From: Pohlia nutans | Lineage: Eukaryota > Streptophyta > Bryopsida > Bryales > Mniaceae | Assembly: GCA_022496805.1 (NCBI GenBank) | Contig: CM040101.1 | Location: 7,132,501 to 7,196,500, forward strand | Reading direction: 5' to 3' | Length of the DNA: 64,000 nt | Shown: positions 34,267-45,908 of the stretch, in pieces | Layout of the letters: the number at the start of each line of letters is the position of its first letter | Position numbering within the stretch: the stretch's first letter is position 1 | Position numbers and translations under genes: made by a program | Notes under the pieces: generated by a model | The model's input: the letters and a program-made list of their open reading frames with translations, nothing else | Told to the model about the DNA's origin: nothing | The model's database searches: none

Positions 34267-35923
34267 TTAAGAGTTAATTGAGGACTGCAGGGATGGGATC
34301 TTCTTCACCTTGGTAATGAGACTCTGATGATCCGCTTTGCTACAGTTAGAAAGGTCGGTCCCGGTCTTCAGGATAATAAGGCAGCTCAGGTATCCATTCC
34401 TGTGAACCTAGCAGGTCCTCAATACACCATAAGTGGAGTAAATGTAATTTAAAAGTTCATGTTTGATGTAGTGAATATGAGAATGCACTGTAGAACTGAC
34501 AGCTGAAAAATCACAGTTTTGGGGGAAATTTTCAACATTTATACAGTTGTCTTGTCACATGTGTATTGCAGCTTGAAACAATAATATCGTCATATTATGG
34601 ATTGTCATTGCATGGAGGTTAAATTGTAAACTCGTCACTTAGGGCAGGCTTCCATGTGGGGATTGGTTGGGTGAAAGGCACTAGAAGACAAGAAATGAGG
34701 TCTCAAGAACCACCCATATTCCACCCATTTTGGTACAAATGAAATATATACTCTTGAGTTCTCCTGGTTTCACCCATTTCGTAGAGCTTCCTCCTTTTGA
34801 GGACCGGCCACCCATACATGGAAGCCTGGCCTTAGGACATGCTTCCATGTGAAGATTGGATAGGTGAAAGACGCTAGAAGACAAGAAATGAGGTCTCAAG
34901 AACCACCCATACTCCACCCATTTCGGTACACATGGAAAACATACTCTTGGGTTCACCCATTTCGGTGGTGAATCGGTAGCTTCCAGCTTTTTAGCGCGCC
35001 CACCTATACATGGAAGCCTGGCCTTAGTGTATTTTTTTTTTGGTGAACTGGAATCCTCTTGAAACTGGGGACAAGCTAGGGGCGAGAAACAAAATATCCA
35101 TTTTGCAATAGGATAAAGATATAAAAGGTCACGGAAATGGGTTCCCTACCTTAACAGTTTTCTGTTGTTGTTCCTGGGGCCCAGGAGTTGAATACTGTCT
35201 GAGGGTCTAAAAGAGCCGTCAGTCGTTGCTCGATTGAAGGGACGCTGCCTTTGCTGAGATTCGGCATGGAAGAACTCGCCAAGAATGTCTGCAGGGATCT
35301 TCTCCTCACCCCACCTGTCACAAAAAAACGACAGATAGTTTGAGAGCTCTGCAAACTTGCAGAAATTCACACAGAAATTCATTTGCGTTGAAACCTTTTG
35401 GAGCTAGAACGTAGCCACTTCCAGATAACAAGCAGGAGATCGATTCAAGCACGGCAAGTTCAGCATCCATACCTGATTTTGTGCTACAATGCCTGAGGTG
35501 CGCCGTTCTGAAATTCTACCTCCTGTAAGACTTTCTCTTGAATTCAGGTTTAGAGCATCCTGTCTAGAAACTGCAAGTTGAATGTCTTTTGATTTTGCAC
35601 ACTCGATTTTTTCCAATACCGACTAATTAATAAGCCAGTATCTGTAAGTCATAGTGGATTCAGAGTCAAGAGAATCCCTAGCTTTGTTGATAATTTTTGA
35701 CATGGCCATGGTTGGATTTCTCTTCATGAAAATAATATGGAAACAGAAGAGGAGTTATGAACTCACTCCATAATATCCGCCCTCGTAGAAAATTTGAGAG
35801 CAGATGGGGTAGCATGATGTTATTTAAAGCCTCTAAATTGCCTGCAGAAAGAATTTCTCTTCTCACAAAAAACTTGCAACTAGACCTACCTATGTTGAGA
35901 AATTTATTGTGGAAAGGACACAT
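34267..35923 (-). CDS. Unrecognised four-exon gene model, 197 aa
   Basis: On the minus strand an ATG at 35923 opens a frame that splices cleanly through exons 35923-35767 (donor GTGAGT), 35570-35473 (acceptor TTGCAG, donor GTATGG), 35355-35150 (donor GTAGGG) and 34399-34267 (acceptor CACAG), ending in TAA. The joints have phases 1, 0 and 2 and the total is 594 nt, so the frame closes without a remainder. The protein includes SAGNLEALNNIMLPHLLSNF, FAELSNYLSFFCDRWGEEKI and a basic C-terminus (KADHQSLITKVKKIP). I do not recognise a family; no signal peptide or membrane segment stands out. The last intron holds two Tourist-like MITEs. The final exon is the weakest, since 34291-34452 is also open on the plus strand (GWDLLHLGNETLMIRF and onward). 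Confidence 0.4.
34643..35027. mobile_element. Two tandem Tourist-like (PIF/Harbinger) MITEs
   Basis: TTA, GGGCAGGCTTCCATGTGG ... ACATGGAAGCCTGGCC, TTA at 34643-34834 is followed directly by a second copy, GGACATGCTTCCATGTGAAG ... ACATGGAAGCCTGGCC, TTA, ending at 35027. The TTA spacing suits a 3-bp PIF/Harbinger duplication, with the two copies sharing the middle TTA. Both carry an interior GAAATGAGGTCTCAAGAACC. Confidence 0.7.
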
Positions 35924-35988
35924 TCAGCTTCTCACAAATTAGATAGCCATAGCCTTGAATTGGCCATCTCCTCGTCTTTGGCATTGTT

Positions 35989-36190
35989 CTAACCCCTGAA
36001 GGACCAAGAAACCCGTTGTTTTTTTCTTAGCACTTTTAAGTGGGTCATATGGGGACTTTCTGATGTTCAATTTTCTTTCTTATTGACGAACACATTTCTT
36101 CACTGATTCGGTGATGTAAAATTTGGCCCCATCTAAATTCTAATTTTGGTCATTTTAAAACCATGAAATCTCGATCCTTTAGAGGCTTAA
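35989..36190. mobile_element. Short TTAA MITE (GGACCAAG subfamily), diverged
   Basis: Left CTAACCCCTGAAGGACCAAG, right GATCCTTTAGAGGCTTAA. The same subfamily occurs at 37466, 41581 and 56319, three times in introns of the genes below. Confidence 0.6.
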
Positions 36191-36784
36191 CCTTGATCAC
36201 CTGATGAGTTCCTTCAAACGTAATTATACACTTCTACAAGGATATGGCGTTTGCATCTATTAAATAATGCTTTCATAACCTGGTTTAGGTCAAGGTGGAG
36301 GTTCATGTGTCTCAAACAAAGACTGGAAAAGAACTGAAGGTATAACTTACAGATGGGACGTGTTGCACTTCGATGTTGTATGTCGGTGTTGAAAATTGCT
36401 GCTGCTGCTGCTTAGGCTTGCTTGACCATAAGATACAGACCTGCACATGAGGTATCATAAACTCTCTTTAGGCCCCGCCCGCATCAAGTAGCTAAACAGA
36501 TGTTACTTTCCTATACTTCTCTTTAATTTTCCTTAACTCTCCCTAACCGATTCCTACACTTTCATGAATGGAGAAGTAGCTACTTGACTCCAAAATCTTC
36601 GCACACAAGACATTCTAGCTGACTCTCAATACTCGATCAATTAGCTAATTGCTCTAAATGTGGGCATGAGTTAGCTAAACATTGTTACCTAACTGCTCCT
36701 ACTCGGTAGGTGTGGGCACATTTTAAGCTAAGTGCTCTTAACATTTGTTAGCTACTTCTTCTTACTTGCTTGGTACGTGTATAG
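36191..36784. other. Upstream region of the HMA-domain gene
   Basis: The first coding exon of the downstream gene should lie here but I cannot fix it. A possible plus-strand exon is 36297-36352 (VEVHVSQTKTGKELK, donor GTATAA), whose phase would join the HMA exon at 36785. A minus-strand stretch near 36358-36440 is also open (CAG-rich, donor GTAAGT). Confidence 0.3.
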
Positions 36785-38255
36785 GTGGTGGAGCTCTATG
36801 TGGTGATGCATTGTGAAGCTTGTGCAGCTTCTGTGAAGAAAGCTATCAAAAAAATCCCCGGTTAGTACCCCCCATGCTGGAATACAAGTTGTGGCCATCC
36901 TCATGCTACGTTGCAGAAACACAAACTGCCTATTTTGATTTGATTTAAAGTACTCTAGACAGGTTGTGAACATTCAATTCAGAGCATGCATAGAAAAAAT
37001 AGAGTTATCCTTGAAGTAGGGCAAAGGAAAATGTTCACCCTGTATTAATAAAATAAAAACAGATGTAACTCTCTGGATTTATAATAGCACGAATGATTAA
37101 TGTTTGCAGGTGTGGAGTCCTACAAAATAGACTTCTACGGACAGAAGGTGACAGTGGTGGGAAATGTGGACCGGGTGGATGTTTGGCGACGCATTCACAA
37201 GACAGGCAGGTCTGTCACACTGATAGCCAGTCCTGCGCCCCCACCAAAGAAGGAACCTGAGAAGAAAGAAGAAGACACAACAAAAAAGGAGGAAATAACA
37301 GAGACAAAGGTAGAGGAGACGACGACGGAGACCGTCAAAGTCGAAGAAGAGAAAATTGAGGAGACCACAGTCGTGGACACAAAACAGGTCAGTTAGTACT
37401 CTCTCTTGCATCAAATAATCTACTCTCGCTTTCAAGTATGTGCAGGGTCATGTAATACACATTCTTTAACCCTTAAAGAACCAAGAAGCCCAAATTGGGC
37501 CTCATGTTTTTTTTATAGCAGTTTTGAATAGATCTTCCTTTTATTCAAACTTATTTGTCTTTTGATCAACACATGCAATGCTCTTCACTGATTCCAGTGA
37601 TATAAAATTTGGTCCTATCTGAATTATATTTCTCACAATATGATTGATCGAGTTTTTCATTTTAAAACTATTAATCCTTGGTCCTTTCAGGATTGAGCAG
37701 TTATGAGAATTCACCCTTCTCCACAGACACCAAAAAAATCCTAAACCCTAAACATTCACCTCTCTTCTTACTGTAACTTTTCATGCCTTCCACCTCAAGA
37801 TTGTACGTAAACCGAAAGCTAGGTTCCTTTCCCAAGAGCGTTGAAGGAGCTCTTATGCAGTGGGGTTTATTGCAAATCCAGAAAAAAGTATTAGGTCAAA
37901 TGGTTTCACCATACAATAAATTGCGTAAGGACTTTTTGTGCAGCTACTACGAGATAGCCATTTCTTGGACTAACAGACACAAACGAGATTAGGGTTAGGG
38001 TACATACCGCACTTTTCAGCTGCAATCTGACAAGACTGGCTGTCTCTACAGGAGTTGAAGGTACACGAGGTGAAGGAAGAAGTGGTGACAGTGGTGGAAG
38101 TAACAGAAGAAGGAGAAGTGAAGAAAGAAGAAACCAAACCTAACGAGGAAGTCAACAAGAAAAAAGAGCCGAAGAAACCCAAGCCTGAGCCAGAGTGGGT
38201 GCCCATGTTTGTCAGTGCTCCCTATTACACCCTCCCAAGCACATTCTATAACTAA
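36785..38255 (+). CDS. Heavy-metal-associated (HMA) domain plant protein
   Basis: Exons 36785-36860, 37110-37387 and 38052-38255 join in phase at GT-AG introns (split glycine codon, then phase 0). The HMA (ATX1-like) fold shows VVELYVVMHCEACAASVKKA with the metal-binding CxxC (MHCEAC), then VESYKIDFYGQKVTVVGNVD. A long charged Lys/Glu-rich linker (PKKEPEKKEEDTTKKEE and onward) follows, ending PMFVSAPYYTLPSTFYN. Family members bind copper, zinc or cadmium and serve as metallochaperones. No C-terminal CaaX box is present, so this is of the HPP rather than the isoprenylated HIPP type. The start exon is not identified. Intron 2 carries a diverged TTAA MITE (37466-37696). Confidence 0.8.
37466..37696. 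mobile_element. Short TTAA MITE in an intron of the HMA gene
   Basis: Left TTAACCCTTAAAGAACCAAG; right GGTCCTTTCAGGATTGA, with the right TTAA mutated. It aligns with 41581-41818 and 56319-56559. Confidence 0.6.
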
Positions 38256-39300
38256 TCACAGACGCCCTATATCTGGCAGTATGTACAGTACATTAATCAA
38301 TAACCACAGAGTCCTCCAAGCTCTAGAAACCAATGCAAGAAATCAGAGCTGGTACTGGACTTAGAAATCCATTGTAGGGTTCTGCTATGTAGTGTCACCA
38401 TAGTAGTTTAGTGTCACCAAAATCATGTACAAATCGAAAACTAATCCAAAGTTGTGGCTGATCATTACAGTACTCTGGGTTTGAATGAGAAAAAATGTTA
38501 TTAACAAGGAGACTTCATTCAATCAAGATGAAACCAGCAACAATCAATTCAATGCGGTGCCGTTTGGAAAAACTAGAACGTCTTGCCATTTTGACATCCC
38601 ATTGGAATGCATCTTGTTCAACGAAATCTGTGTCACTGGACCCTTGTGAAGAATACTTAACTTCAAAGTGATCCCAGAGTTGCATATTAGGGTTACTGGC
38701 ATTTGAGCCATGTGTAAACCTATTTCATATGAGTGAGGGCAATGACATGATTCATTCCATTCTCGATTTGAAGACTCGTCTCTGTAGTAATTTAAACCAG
38801 AGCCATGGTAAGCACGCTTTGATAGGAGTGAACAACGCTGTGAGTGTTTGGAGAATGTGGGCGAAAGCGAGTCTTCACAGAGCTCTCACAACTCGGGTTT
38901 CCACCGTAAGGAAACCATCATAAGACCTCCCTCCCTTCGTTTGTTTCAAAACTGAGTTGACGCATTCTTCCACGATGCAGGTTTTCAATGGGACACTGAA
39001 GTGCTCAACAGTAATCTCGGTTTCCATCTCCCTAACTTGCCTGGGTAATAGCACATTGTTTGTTTCTGGTTTCACATTGCTTTGGCAAGTCCTCTCGCTA
39101 ATCAATGTATAACATGATAATCACCTCTTCGGTGGTCAAGTTTGTGTGTCGGTGAATGTTTGTTGTGATTCATTCCGAATCACGCTGATCGTTTCGGTTT
39201 GTGGGAATTATTCTCGGATGACTACGTGTTCATGGGACGATTGGCTTGCTTTCTGTTTGGATTGCTTTCTTAGGTGAGCAAGTGTGGGTTGACGCTCAAA
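38256..39300. other. Intergenic region between the HMA gene and RNase HII
   Basis: No gene is recognised. It should contain the 3' end of the HMA gene and the promoter of the RNase HII gene. Confidence 0.4.
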
Positions 39301-42300
39301 ATGGTTGCGAGGGTTGGCCCCGTGCGGCGATCGGCCAGGTTGATTGCTGCGAGTGAGAGCTCTCTTCAACCCGCCATATCTGTCACTACAAAAGCTCCCC
39401 GGATCACCAAGTCTCGGATCAATGCCAATGCAGTGAAGGAAGAGGATGAGCAAACACCTGTGAAGCAATTGCGAAGAACGAAGGCCTTGAAGAGGTTTCC
39501 CAGCCGAGATTTAGAGGTTGAGTCCACTGATTATAAGCTAACTCACTGAACCTTAAACCCTAAACCCTAAATCACCGTTGAGTTCTGGGATTACTTGATC
39601 TGGCCAGTGTCCATTCCTCAAGGTCTGATGAATGCATTAAAACCCTATTGCACATCTGTTTTTGTGGCTTTTGCAGATGCAGCTTTGGGAGCTCGGATTT
39701 CAAAACGTTGCTGGAGTGGATGAGGCCGGGCGAGGTCCATTAGCTGGCCCTGTGGTAGCTGCCGCATGCATTATCCCTGCCTCGGTCACAATTCCTGGTA
39801 ATTTAATCGAACACAACATTCTGATTACAAGTTTAGGGTTTAGGGTTTCAGTGTTGATATTATGTGTGAACAATTAAAGCAAGGACCTGCTCATTTGAGG
39901 AACAATCAGAGTTAGGTCAGACTACTAGAACAGTGGTTTGCTTTGAGTGTGCAGGTGTGGACGATAGTAAGAAACTTACTGAGACGCAGCGAGAAGAGCT
40001 TTATGCTCAAATCATAGCCACCCCTGGAGTTGCGTATGCTGTATGTCTCCAACATTCTTCTGCACAAACTTGAACCCAGGAGGAAATAACTGGAGTGATT
40101 GTTTGCTTCAGTTGTTTGTTAAACTTTTTTGACATATGCACTTGTATGTCGCAACGAGATTAGGCTTGATGCTAGATTTTGGTCCACACTTCTGAGTGTA
40201 GTTTGCTCTCCTTAGTGATGACTGAGGCTTTGTTTCTCGATTGAAGATGGACCATTGATGATGTCAGTGTGTACTGTGGGTAAAGTGGACGTCTGTTTGC
40301 ATGAAATCTACTAAATGAGCTTGTGTGGATTGACGGAATTTGTGCAGATACACGTGGTAGATGCTGCAAAGATTGATGAAATCAACATTTTACAGGTTCT
40401 TTGCTCGTCTGTAAAAGCTTTCATTTGTAATGTTTGGGAGCTAATGCTCTAAACGGTCTTTCATCAATCACATTGTATGATGATTATGGGGTTGTAGAAC
40501 TTACAGTACTAAGAGCATTCCCACCAGTGACTGGTATCCTCAAATTTCTTGCTAAATATCGAGGTTCCGATTTTGACTTGCGAAGACTTTTCGCCAGCCA
40601 GAGCATTCGAGGCTGGTATGTTGCTTGTGGATGCCAGCCAGACTTCACTTGAAAAACTATCTCTTGACATGATTAAATTATTTAAAAAGTAGAGTTGAAT
40701 TTCTATTGGAAAAAAATTGTTTAGGCTAGTATATCAAGTTCAGAAAATAGAGGTACTAACGTCACTAGTGGGCATGCTCTAAGGTAAACCATCCTATTTG
40801 TGCCACTTTGTGGTCTAATGTATCATTGCCTTACATTAAAAAAATTATTTTTACACTATTAATACATAGTGGCACAAATACGGTCATACACTGAATTGTG
40901 TCACAAATAATAGGGTGGCATACCTTCTAGTACCCCTAGTGAGGAAACTGCACATTTTTTAAAACCCCGTTTGTTATGTTACAGCACATCCTTGCTATCC
41001 AAATTACTTGGGAGAATAATAATAGATTTAGAACGTGAACGCATTTGTCAGATGTAAAAGCCTTCAATATATTTGTCAGTTGTGATAGCCCAGGTGATGT
41101 GATGTTCAATCCGGTATTATGTACTGTTTTGTAGGCAACTCTGCTTGCAATGTCTGCATGTGTAACGAAGCTCAAGGCTGAAAAGGGTGGAAAGGCTCCA
41201 GACTACGTCCTTGTGGATGGTAATAGACTCCCAGACGACCTTTCCAAGGAGGAAGCCAAGTTTGTAATTAAGGTACACATATTCTTTTGTGTTTTTCGTG
41301 GTCCAGTCTCCATCGTCTGCTTGACATGTTTTTCATGTTGAATTCCCACCGTATATTGTGGTTGGCAATATCGACACTTTCCTATAATACCGTAAACTCA
41401 AGATGATTTGAGCCAAAGAGAGAAGAGGTCAGAGAATCAGAGCATCTTGGATACAAACATTTAGCAGTTGGGCCCAAAGCGCCTTTCAAGAATGTTATGA
41501 TTTATCTGAAATTCATTACAGGTACTTTAGTCAAAGAGAGAGAGAAATAACTTCAGTTTTCATTTTGAGGCTGGCGTACATTAACCCCTAAAGTACCAAG
41601 GATTCACGGGTTTTAAATGACAAATTCAATGATTATAATATGAAAATTATAATTCAAATGAGACCAAATTTTATATTATCGCAATCAATGAAGAACATTG
41701 CATGCATTGATCAAAACATGAATAAAATTGAACAAAAGGAGCTGCACTTAGAATCGACTCAAAAATGTTAAAAACAACATGAGGCGCAATTCGGGCTTTT
41801 TGGTCCTTTAGGGATTAAGAGTCTGTTCATTTAAGATCCTGCCTGACATAATCTCTGATGTTCAACAGGGAGACGCAGAGTGCCATGTAATTGCAGCTGC
41901 CTCTATATTGGCTAAGGTCACTCGTGATCGCATGATGTTGGATTATGACAAGTAAGACCTCAAATGATGCTATTTCTCTAAATGTATTCCTCTCTCTGTT
42001 CCGTCTCGTTTGAGCTAATAATTGATTGTCTGGTCAGGAACGTGGTACATTTAGTCTTTACCGTCTACTGCTTTGATACATTTTACTCGTAAAATTTTAT
42101 CCTTATTAATTTTTTTGCAAACAGTATCCAAACAATGCATTTTTTGGTGCGGTGGAATCTTCTTTCAGTTGCCAACAAGAATATGATATAAAAAATATGA
42201 TAGTCCTAATAATTGTAACCACAACAGGTGATTGAGTGGATAGCTGCTTGTGACCACTTTTTTGGTACTCTTGTTGCTAATCTTTTAGTAACTTTTTCAC

Positions 42301-42677
42301 CTCCTATATTGCTATTTAGATGCATGCAACAAGCGCTAATTTTTGGCACTGACCAGCTTAATCCAGGAAAAAAACATCATTCTGGAACAGCGGGAGTATG
42401 TATGTAGCTATGCTGTTGACTTCTTTGCAATGTAATAGTGTAGCCTTTCTTTTTGTGTGTGAACCATGTCCACTGATGTATCTTTCACACAGAATAATAA
42501 TGGAAGACAAGTTGTATTGACAGGAAGTGGCCAGTGTATGGATTCAAGGCTCATAAGGGCTATGGTACAGCATCCCATATGGGGGCACTTTTGAAGCATG
42601 GGCCATGTGACATTCACCGTCGCTCATTTGCTCCCCTCAAGGACCGAATACGTCAAGGCAAATATGGAGACTCTTGA
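39301..42677 (+). CDS. Ribonuclease HII, bacterial-type, nuclear-encoded
   Basis: Seven exons (39301-39516, 39677-39797, 39955-40040, 40348-40395, 41135-41272, 41869-41951, 42524-42677) join in phase to 281 residues. The enzyme cuts the RNA strand of RNA-DNA hybrids and removes misincorporated ribonucleotides. Active-site pieces are [17 protein letters not shown] (D87, E88), [10 protein letters not shown] (D185), [20 protein letters not shown] (D205; D223 just after), plus [11 protein letters not shown] and the C-terminal [13 protein letters not shown]...IHRRSFAPL. It matches bacterial RnhB, not the eukaryotic RNASEH2A subunit. Residues 1-72 are a basic, Ser/Arg-rich extension ([20 protein letters not shown]), which suggests an organelle transit peptide or nuclear signal; the only ATG near the start is at 39301. 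A TTAA MITE lies in intron 5 and telobox repeats in introns 1 and 2. Confidence 0.9.
39554..39571. promoter_or_regulatory. Telobox-type repeat in intron 1
   Basis: TAAACCCTAAACCCTAAA, two and a half copies of the plant telomere-type repeat, 38 bp after the exon 1 donor. The reverse form TTTAGGGTTTAGGGTTT lies in intron 2 at 39832-39848. In plants teloboxes near transcription starts are linked to replication and translation genes; a role here is inference. Confidence 0.4.
40763..40941. mobile_element. Possible CACTA-like foldback in an RNase HII intron
   Basis: Ends CACTAGTGGGCATGCTCTAA and, in reverse complement, CACTAGGGGTACTAGAAGG. The inner arms (ATTTGTGCCAC / GTCACAAATAATAGG) also pair. 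No 3-bp duplication is seen. Confidence 0.4.
41581..41818. mobile_element. Short TTAA MITE in an RNase HII intron
   Basis: TTAA borders, left CCCCTAAAGTACCAAGGATT, right TTTTTGGTCCTTTAGGGA. It closely matches 56319-56559 in the PP2C intron. Confidence 0.8.
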
Positions 42678-42775
42678 TTCTTCTGGCAACGTTCGGGTGC
42701 ATTTCTTACTAAATTGGACAGTTTAGTCTGTTGCTTCCTAATTGACTTAAGAGTTTACTCAAGTCCCAAATTGAG

Positions 42776-42836
<61 letters not shown>

Positions 42837-43653
42837 CACATACACATTTTTAGCAATTTTGAGTAGGTCATACGGAAGCTTTCTTTCCTCAGATTTTATT
42901 TAGTTTTTTAACCAACACATGCAATGCCCTTCACTGATTCTGGTGATATAAATTTTTGGCCCCATGTGATGCATATATCATTGCTATCACTGATGAAATA
43001 GAACATAAGACTTTAAAACCAAAATTGTTTTTCATTTAATATTGAATTAAGCAAACTAGAAGGATTTCATCAAATATCTAAATACAGTAAGTTTCTATTT
43101 TGGAGTAGTTGTCTGTTGAAGCAGTATCATATTGTTTCGATTGTATGTGTGGCATGTGGTAGCATGGTGATGTTTATTGCAGTGTGTTTTAAGATGCAAC
43201 AAACATATGCTAGCATTAATTGTTTGTGATCCACATATGAGCAAAGACAAGCTTCACAGACAAAAACACTCCATGTGCACTTGTCTTGTGATTTTTCTTT
43301 GTTAGAATTTGTAAAACAACAACTTCAAATTGAGTGTGCATCAAGTAATTTGAGACAATTTTTATTTTTTTGAAAAGTATCATCTATTATGGGACGGAGG
43401 GTATTCTCCTTGTTGAAACATAATTGTTTCCCATTCGTGTGGGTTCTCCACTCCCGTGGGTAGGCTAAAACTAGATGTGAAATTAAGTAAATATACAATA
43501 GTTGATAAGTTACAAAGCCAGCAATTTTTTAGAAAATCTGTAAGTAAAAATTAAAACAAATCATAACTTATTCATACGATATCTAAATAACATACATTTT
43601 TATTACGTTGGAATATTTTTCATAATGAATACAAGTTTAACACAATCAACAAC
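42678..43653. mobile_element. MITE debris: decayed TTAA MITE with TA repeat, then partial Stowaway
   Basis: 42740-43010 resembles the 37466 subfamily, with a (TA)26 expansion at 42781-42832. 43050-43404 is a reverse-oriented copy of the Stowaway at 23474-23902 lacking one end; it finishes ATGGGACGGAGGGTA. No gene is seen. Confidence 0.55.
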
Positions 43654-44223
43654 TTAACCCCTAAATGACCCTCTCCAAAATTTAGTAGTTTTACAAAGAT
43701 GCATTATTAAATGCAACTAAGAGGGATATTTTGAATTTGATGTATGAATAAAAGTTGTATATAAGATTCCATCCATACGGTTAGATCTATGATTGCAATC
43801 ACCAATATTTTGTATAAATTTGAAACTTAAAATTCAAAATTCTTTTGTAATTTGATTGCGAATAAGATATTGACAATCTACGGATGAAATTTGTTGTGGT
43901 GGGTTGAAATGTAATACTCTAAATGTGGTGATTTTTGGAGATTTTTTGGTTGCTTGATTTTATGAGTTTATTTTTTCAAGAGCAATGAGATTAAATCTTC
44001 GAAATTTTTGGTGAATCACTACCGGGATCACTGCAACATAAAATGAGGCATGAAATTTTCACAAATCATCCTCTTTCTAATCATATCACACATGCATGAA
44101 GCTAACTTCCTATAAAATCTACAATAAAAATTTCACTTTGCAAAAAGATCATCACACATGAGAAAACAAAAAGTGATTGTGTACATCAGGCGCTTTCTGC
44201 CTAGTTGGGCAGTTTGGGGTTAA
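43654..44223. mobile_element. TTAA MITE, 570 bp
   Basis: TTAA borders; left CCCCTAAATGACCCTCTCCA, right GGGCAGTTTGGGG. Same subfamily as 50400-50973 in reverse orientation (shared TGCAACTAAGAGGGATATTT). Confidence 0.8.
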
Positions 44224-44650
44224 AACCATGGAATGGAGAAGTAATATTTTACTTTCTAAAACACATCAACATTCACCTTGGAACCTTGGACTTAATCGTA
44301 ATGGATGCAATACAAAATTATAACGTTACTAGCAAACACCCTGTTGCAATGCACCAACATTGCATTGGAAACGTGAGAATCAATTGGGAACACAAAAAGA
44401 ACATAGGAACTTTAGGAAAATAAAGAGAACTTGGGAACATTAGGGAACATGATGGGAACGCTAGGGAATGTGATGCGAAGCTTTGGGCAACAACATGGGA
44501 ACTGTGAAGAACAATTTGAGAACATGATGAAAAATTAGATGAAAGGTATGGATGTGAAATGTGGATGATTTCGTGGCATGATGTCGTGATGGATACCAAG
44601 CATGATAGTGACATGGTATCGTGACATTGTGTACTTAATATAAGAGATGT

Positions 44651-45004
44651 TCACATTACGATGACGTATGCGGTTGCCTCATAGGGGTGGAGATGCTCGA
44701 CAATAGAATCAACGGGCATATGGTTGCATGGCATCCAGTGCCTCATAACTTTGTCAACTGATCTTAGCAGATCCATCATTTTGGAAAGAGGAACCTCCAT
44801 GGAAATTGTGCAGGCCGGGGGCGCCTCCGTCAGAAGTTTGAAGGTACAACAGCAGAAGCCATCCATAACTGACCATGCCTGTACGGGCTCCTCGGAAGCT
44901 GTCATCCACTCAAAATCCTCACTGTGACGAGTTACAGCTTTTCTATGAGCGGCTTCTGTAACAGGGCGGCGACAATTTTGGGGGGGGGTGGAGTTGGGAG
45001 CCAT
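44651..45004 (-). CDS. Unrecognised open reading frame, 117 aa
   Basis: ATG at 45004. The first residues cover a poly-C run (MAPNSTPPQNCRRPV), followed by HSEDFEWMTASEEPVQAW and VIVM at the stop. A splice-acceptor-like TTACAG lies inside near residue 16, so this may be the terminal exon of a gene fragment rather than a complete protein. The amino-acid composition is coding-like, but no family is recognised and no flanking exons are seen. Confidence 0.3.
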   Translation of the reverse strand: MAPNSTPPQNCRRPVTEAAHRKAVTRHSEDFEWMTASEEPVQAWSVMDGFCCCTFKLLTEAPPACTISMEVPLSKMMDLLRSVDKVMRHWMPCNHMPVDSIVEHLHPYEATAYVIVM

Positions 45005-45123
45005 TTACTGCAGTCCAATATTCAGTGTATAGAAGAAGAAATGGTTCAGCAGGGGCCACTACAAAATGGCCTTGGCCCTCCAAATCTGGAGCGTCGTTTC
45101 GTGGGTTTTCAGGTGACTGCATG

Positions 45124-45537
45124 TAAGGTGGTTACCCCATTCCCAACTGAATAAGAAATACGGATATGAGACATTGATATTATTTAGTATTATTATTTTT
45201 TAGAGTTAGACAAGAAGAAATAGATTTCAACACAAGTTGAAACATAATTTTTGGATGAAGAATGAATTAGTTATAAATTTTCCAAGTTGAAGTATGACAC
45301 ATCCCATTCACGTCACATAGGTAGAGCTCTTTCTGTCTGAAGAAGATTTGTATTGCACACAGTAAAGATGCTTAAATCAACAACAACGAACCACACTTAC
45401 ATATACTAAAACCAACAAGAGAGAACCCATTACCAACTATAACTCATGCTACAACCAACATCATTGCAGCATTGATTGTGGAAAATGCCCCTAGCTGTTG
45501 GTTTAAGGCGCCAGTTGGGAATGGAGTAACCACCTTA
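45124..45537. mobile_element. Foldback MITE with 26-bp inverted repeats
   Basis: Left TAAGGTGGTTACCCCATTCC and right (reverse complement) TAAGGTGGTTACTCCATTCC, continuing with CAACTG in both. Its right end abuts the CACTA MITE at 45539. Confidence 0.7.
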
Positions 45538-45538
45538 A

Positions 45539-45658
45539 CACTAGTAAAAAAGGTAGCACTGCCGAGGGAGCTGCCCAGGCAAATAGTGCCCGATTCCAAG
45601 CATGCATAGTGATTTTGCCCGTGCATCTCTCTAAGGAACGCCACCTTTTTTACTAGTG
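45539..45658. mobile_element. CACTA foldback MITE, 120 bp
   Basis: Ends CACTAGTAAAAAAGGTAGCA and (reverse complement) CACTAGTAAAAAAGGTGGCG. Flanks TAA and TGA are an imperfect duplication. Its interior matches the copy at 48990-49110. Confidence 0.8.
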
Positions 45659-45908
45659 TGAATAATGAGGAAGATCTTGACATGTCCAACCCTGCACCGC
45701 GGTAGGCGCTTGCGCCCCCCTACACAATGCCGGTGCAGTGAGGGTTTATATGTTTGTTTGGAGGGGGGAGGAACCGCATGAGATGCTCTATATATAGCAC
45801 TCACCAAACACTTGCTCTATCTTCAGGCCGGCCAAAGCACAACTCACATTGTGCTTAGGTAGGCACACTCAAAATCGTCACTTTTAGTACGAAGCATAGG
45901 CCATCTTG

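Noticed and set aside
37097..37435. Minus-strand open frame of 112 codons opposite the HMA gene
   Set aside because: It is the antisense of the Lys/Glu-rich exon, giving Phe/Leu/Ser-rich sequence; the plus strand has the recognised domain and splice sites.
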